This document shows positions 61,324-64,000 of a DNA stretch of 64,000 nucleotides, piece after piece. The DNA is taken from positions 1-64,000 of the forward strand of contig JBMOKU010000029.1 in assembly GCA_049324315.1 (NCBI GenBank). Direction: 5' to 3'. The notes under the pieces are model-generated. The model was not told the DNA's origin. It was given only the letters and a program-made list of their open reading frames with translations, and did not search any database. Source of the stretch: JBMOKU01 sp049324315 (lineage in GTDB: Bacteria; Bacillota; Clostridia; Peptostreptococcales; Thermotaleaceae). The position numbers and the translations under genes are program-made. How positions within the stretch are numbered: the first letter of the stretch is position 1; each line of letters opens with the position of its first letter.

Positions 61324-62973
61324 TTAATCATTATTCGTCCCGGGCGGTTTCGGCGCCAGTCCTTTTTTCATTCGGACCAGATTATTATGCTGAAGAAAAG
61401 AGGGGCGTTTATGCATAAACCATTCGGGCAGCTTGATAAAGGTATCTTTCCAATCTTCCATACTAATAGGCGTAAACGGCGCCAGATAGGGGACACCATA
61501 GGACCTTAACGATGCCATATGAATTAGAAGAAGCAGTATACCCACGATAATTCCAAAAATGCCTAATATGGACGCAAAGAGAAGCATTGGAAATCGAAGA
61601 ACACTTATAGCTCTTGAAGAATTGATTTTAGGAATCAAGAAAGAAGAAATAGCGGTAATAGCAACTACAATGACCATACCGGGAGATACCAGTCCTGCTT
61701 GAACGGCAGTTTGCCCAATGACTAAAGCGCCGACAATACTTAAAGATTGGCCTATCGATATGGGAAGCCTTGCCCCTGCCTCCCGGATAATTTCAAAAAT
61801 AATTTCCATAAAAAAAGCTTCAATTACTGCAGGAAATGGAATCTCTGCTCTGGCATTGGCTATGGATATTAAAAGGGTGGAGGGTATCATTTCCTGATGA
61901 TACGTTGTAATCGCCACATAAAAAGATGGAAGTAGTAATGTTACAAAAAATGAAAAATACCTTAATAATCTGGCAAAGGTTGCAAAATAGAATTTGTAGT
62001 AATAGTCTTCTGCTGCTGTGAAAAAATAGGTTAAGGTAACGGGTACAATTACTACAAAAGGAGTGCCGTTAACAATGATGACTACCCGCCCCTCAGCTAG
62101 AGCAGCAGCACTGTTATCCGGTCTTTCTGTAACTTCTGCTTGGGGAAAAGGAGAAAGCCAATTATCTTCCGTAAAGAATTCCAACTGTCCTCCCTCAATG
62201 ATCATATCCGTATCAATGCGGCTTATTCGCTGTCTAACTTCACTAAGAACATCCTCAGCTGCAATGCCTTTAATATAGCACATCATTACCGCAGTTTGAC
62301 TTAATCGTCCCACATTAAATTTTTCTATTTTTAGATCAGAGGTTTTTAATCTCCTGCGGATTAATGTCATATTAACCTTCATATCCTCCACAAAGGCCTC
62401 CATTGGTCCTCTTAATACCGTCTCTATTGTAGGCTTTGAAACCTTACGGGAATCTCCACCTACAGTATTCACAGCAAGTGCTATATTGTTTTCATGGATA
62501 AAAAGTACACAATACCCCAGCAATATATATTTTACGGTTTCTTTTATAGAATATATATAGGTCACTTCACCTATAGAAATCAGGCTATCCCTCACCATCG
62601 ACATTAAATTTTCTTGATGGCTCTCTCTATCATCATTTGTAACCTTACGACCTGTCATCAAAGATTTTAATACGATTTGATTGATATCATCTCGATTTAC
62701 CATGCCGTCAATATAGGCAACAAAACTCTCAATATTTTTTTCACCCATAGTAAATCTTCGTAGTATTACGCCATAGCAATTGTCAAAAACTTTACTGATT
62801 TTTTCATAGTTATCTTCTATATTTTCCGACAACAAGGATTTTTCAATGCTTTCTTCACTTTTTTTCTCGATTTTTTCTACGAGGCTTTGAAGCTTGCTGT
62901 TATTCACTTCTTTTTTTTCATAGGAACTATTTTCTAGTTTCACAGGCTTTTTTAAGTTTCTAATTTTTTTCAT
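61324..62973 (-). CDS. Spore germination receptor A subunit
   Basis: 549 residues, GerAA/GerKA family: a charged soluble N-terminal domain (to about 290) and four or five membrane helices in the C-terminal part, with RRLKTSDLKIE and the EIPFPAVIEAFFMEIIFEIIRE segment typical of the family. The start is uncertain; the ATG 10 bases after AGG was chosen over one 7 codons upstream that has no ribosome site. First gene of the minus-strand A-C-D operon, convergent with the two B-subunit genes. Confidence 0.93.
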   Translation of the reverse strand: MKKIRNLKKPVKLENSSYEKKEVNNSKLQSLVEKIEKKSEESIEKSLLSENIEDNYEKISKVFDNCYGVILRRFTMGEKNIESFVAYIDGMVNRDDINQIVLKSLMTGRKVTNDDRESHQENLMSMVRDSLISIGEVTYIYSIKETVKYILLGYCVLFIHENNIALAVNTVGGDSRKVSKPTIETVLRGPMEAFVEDMKVNMTLIRRRLKTSDLKIEKFNVGRLSQTAVMMCYIKGIAAEDVLSEVRQRISRIDTDMIIEGGQLEFFTEDNWLSPFPQAEVTERPDNSAAALAEGRVVIIVNGTPFVVIVPVTLTYFFTAAEDYYYKFYFATFARLLRYFSFFVTLLLPSFYVAITTYHQEMIPSTLLISIANARAEIPFPAVIEAFFMEIIFEIIREAGARLPISIGQSLSIVGALVIGQTAVQAGLVSPGMVIVVAITAISSFLIPKINSSRAISVLRFPMLLFASILGIFGIIVGILLLLIHMASLRSYGVPYLAPFTPISMEDWKDTFIKLPEWFMHKRPSFLQHNNLVRMKKGLAPKPPGTNND

Positions 62974-63184
62974 AATCTCATGACCTACTCCCATTATGCA
63001 TACTCTATAATAGTGTTATTATTTATGTTGTGTTTTATTCTTTAAAAGCCGTCATGAATAATTTCTGAAAATCAAGGAAAACGTTCACTGATTTTCAGTC
63101 TCCATATTAGATTGTGTCTAGTCTCAACATGCCAATCCTAGGATTTTTGTTTTTCTAGTAATAGACCATAAAAATACTAAAGGA

Positions 63185-63222
63185 GCAGTCTCACAATGAT
63201 TTAATAATTATTGTGAGACTGC
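63185..63222 (-). terminator. Hairpin after the PEP-utilising enzyme gene
   Basis: GCAGTCTCACAAT pairs perfectly with ATTGTGAGACTGC around a 12-base AT-rich loop; the minus strand continues TCCTTTAGTATTTTT. Confidence 0.7.
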
Positions 63223-63236
63223 CCCTTTAAATAATA

Positions 63237-64000
63237 TTATTCTAAGATATGCACGATTCCATGTCCGCCATCAACAAGGACTTTATCTCCTGTCTTAAGC
63301 CTTGTAGTGGCGTTGCCACATCCTACCACAGCTGGAATACCAAGTTCTCTAGCTACGATAGCAGCGTGTGATAGAGGTGCTCCAATGTCGGTAATAATTG
63401 CTGCAGCTTTAGGGAAAAGGGGTGTCCATCCTATATTGGTCGTTGCCGCAACAAGTATTTCCCCTGGCTGAAGCTTATCTCCCTCCTCTGGATTCGAAAG
63501 AATTCGTACGATGCCTTCTATCCTGCCGGCTGCTCCGGCACAGCCGTTAAGCGTTTCGGAATCAGGTGCACTAACGATAGGCATTGTAGGGTCATAATAA
63601 TCCAGTCTTCGATTGGGGTCCTTTGCCCACTCAAACGGATTAAATCGTCCCCGTATGATAGATGGAAATGGCGGCAGTGCTTTATATTTCTCATAGTTCT
63701 CCTGTCTGGCCGGAATATACTCTACTGCTGAATTATCTCCCCTAAGCAAGTTTTCAATATCATCAATATACAGGAAAAATATATCATTACCTAAACCTGT
63801 AAGCTCTCCTGCCCTAAGAACGAAAGCACGAACCATCCTAAATACCCTTACCAACTCTGAACGACCTTCTTCTCTGATACGAGCACCTTCAGATGCTTTG
63901 GCTAGTTGTTTTTCCAGCCATTTTACTTTATTAGGAAAACACTCCTGAAATCTCTTCTTGGCAGCTTCATATTGTGTCTGCTGCTTCTTTAAAAGCCCCT
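63237..64000 (-). CDS. PEP-utilising enzyme, C-terminal part (PEP synthase/rifampin phosphotransferase-like), cut by window edge
   Basis: The reading frame is open to the right edge, so only the last 253 codons are seen. The C-terminal swivelling domain has the phosphohistidine motif GAPLSHAAIVARELGIPAVVG. Before it, a helical linker (EEGRSELVRVFRMVRAFVL) and GNDIFFLYIDDIENLL resemble the central part of phosphoenolpyruvate synthase and rifampin phosphotransferase. The domain transfers phosphate between PEP and an ATP-grasp domain lying outside the window. An internal TTG at 63854 is not a credible start. Confidence 0.85.
   Translation of the reverse strand, partial: GLLKKQQTQYEAAKKRFQECFPNKVKWLEKQLAKASEGARIREEGRSELVRVFRMVRAFVLRAGELTGLGNDIFFLYIDDIENLLRGDNSAVEYIPARQENYEKYKALPPFPSIIRGRFNPFEWAKDPNRRLDYYDPTMPIVSAPDSETLNGCAGAAGRIEGIVRILSNPEEGDKLQPGEILVAATTNIGWTPLFPKAAAIITDIGAPLSHAAIVARELGIPAVVGCGNATTRLKTGDKVLVDGGHGIVHILE

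Noticed and set aside
62973..63060. SigmaG promoter before the Ger A-subunit gene
   Set aside because: A GCATAAT element is visible but no matching -35 at the right spacing, and it would lie too close to the start codon.
1..64000. CRISPR arrays, tRNA or rRNA genes, prophage or transposase genes
   Set aside because: None seen; the repeats present are dispersed palindromes, not regularly spaced arrays.

Overview
The window looks like chromosome of a strictly anaerobic, endospore-forming member of the Clostridia (Firmicutes). The DNA is AT-rich, with strong AGGAGG-type ribosome binding sites and frequent GTG and TTG starts. It carries spore-germination receptor genes, an electron-bifurcating-type [FeFe] hydrogenase, an AOR-type tungsten or molybdenum oxidoreductase, a SAM-I riboswitch and many intrinsic terminators. 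The genus cannot be fixed from the sequence alone. No rRNA, tRNA, CRISPR array, transposase or prophage was seen.

Layout. 1-4.5 kb: a minus-strand exopolysaccharide locus (GH8-like hydrolase, membrane protein with degenerate GGDEF, extracytoplasmic adaptor-like protein, processive family 2 glycosyltransferase), interrupted by copies of a palindromic MITE-like repeat. 4.7-7.5 kb: SAM-riboswitch-controlled metY and metA. 7.6-14.3 kb: CheX-like protein, MFS exporter preceded by a 26-codon reading frame and two tandem terminators, secreted PepF-like peptidase, TPR-GAF-GGDEF cyclase. 14.5-20.3 kb: flavin/quinone electron-transfer genes (polyprenyl synthase, ApbE, two-domain FMN lipoprotein, divergent Ndh2-like enzyme with a membrane C-terminus), matching a flavin-based extracellular electron transfer (FLEET) locus; a DmkA/MenA-like prenyltransferase lies at 47.7-48.7 kb. 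20.3-26.8 kb: glnS, a B3/B4-domain protein, Cache-HAMP-HD-GYP, a MerR regulator and a lipase. 27-33.7 kb: a four-gene [FeFe] hydrogenase operon and, upstream, a hydrogenase-like sensor fused to a sigma54 activator; a good -24/-12 promoter stands before the operon. 34-40 kb: flavoprotein, small DUF genes, WYL regulator and a cobalt/nickel ECF transporter with an attenuator leader. 40.3-45.5 kb: ferredoxin plus AOR, then GH1 and RpiR. 45.6-47.6 kb: a MotA/MotB-like pair resembling the ZorAB motor but without other Zorya genes. 48.9-54.1 kb: CotH-DUF4956-VTC operon divergent from a two-component system, with matched direct repeats at both promoters. 54.2-56.8 kb: TetR, FMN-binding protein, flavodoxin/ferredoxin and HD-GYP. 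57-63 kb: split Ger receptor genes. The right edge cuts a PEP-utilising enzyme.

The genes suggest an H2-cycling fermenter that senses its redox state, can probably pass electrons to an extracellular flavin/quinone chain, and uses c-di-GMP signalling (one intact GGDEF, two HD-GYP and one degenerate GGDEF inside the polysaccharide locus). The most unusual items are the hydrogenase-sigma54 fusion with its matching promoter and apparent ATT start, the orphan ZorAB-like motor, the MFS leader, the metal-transporter attenuator and the giant-hairpin repeat family.
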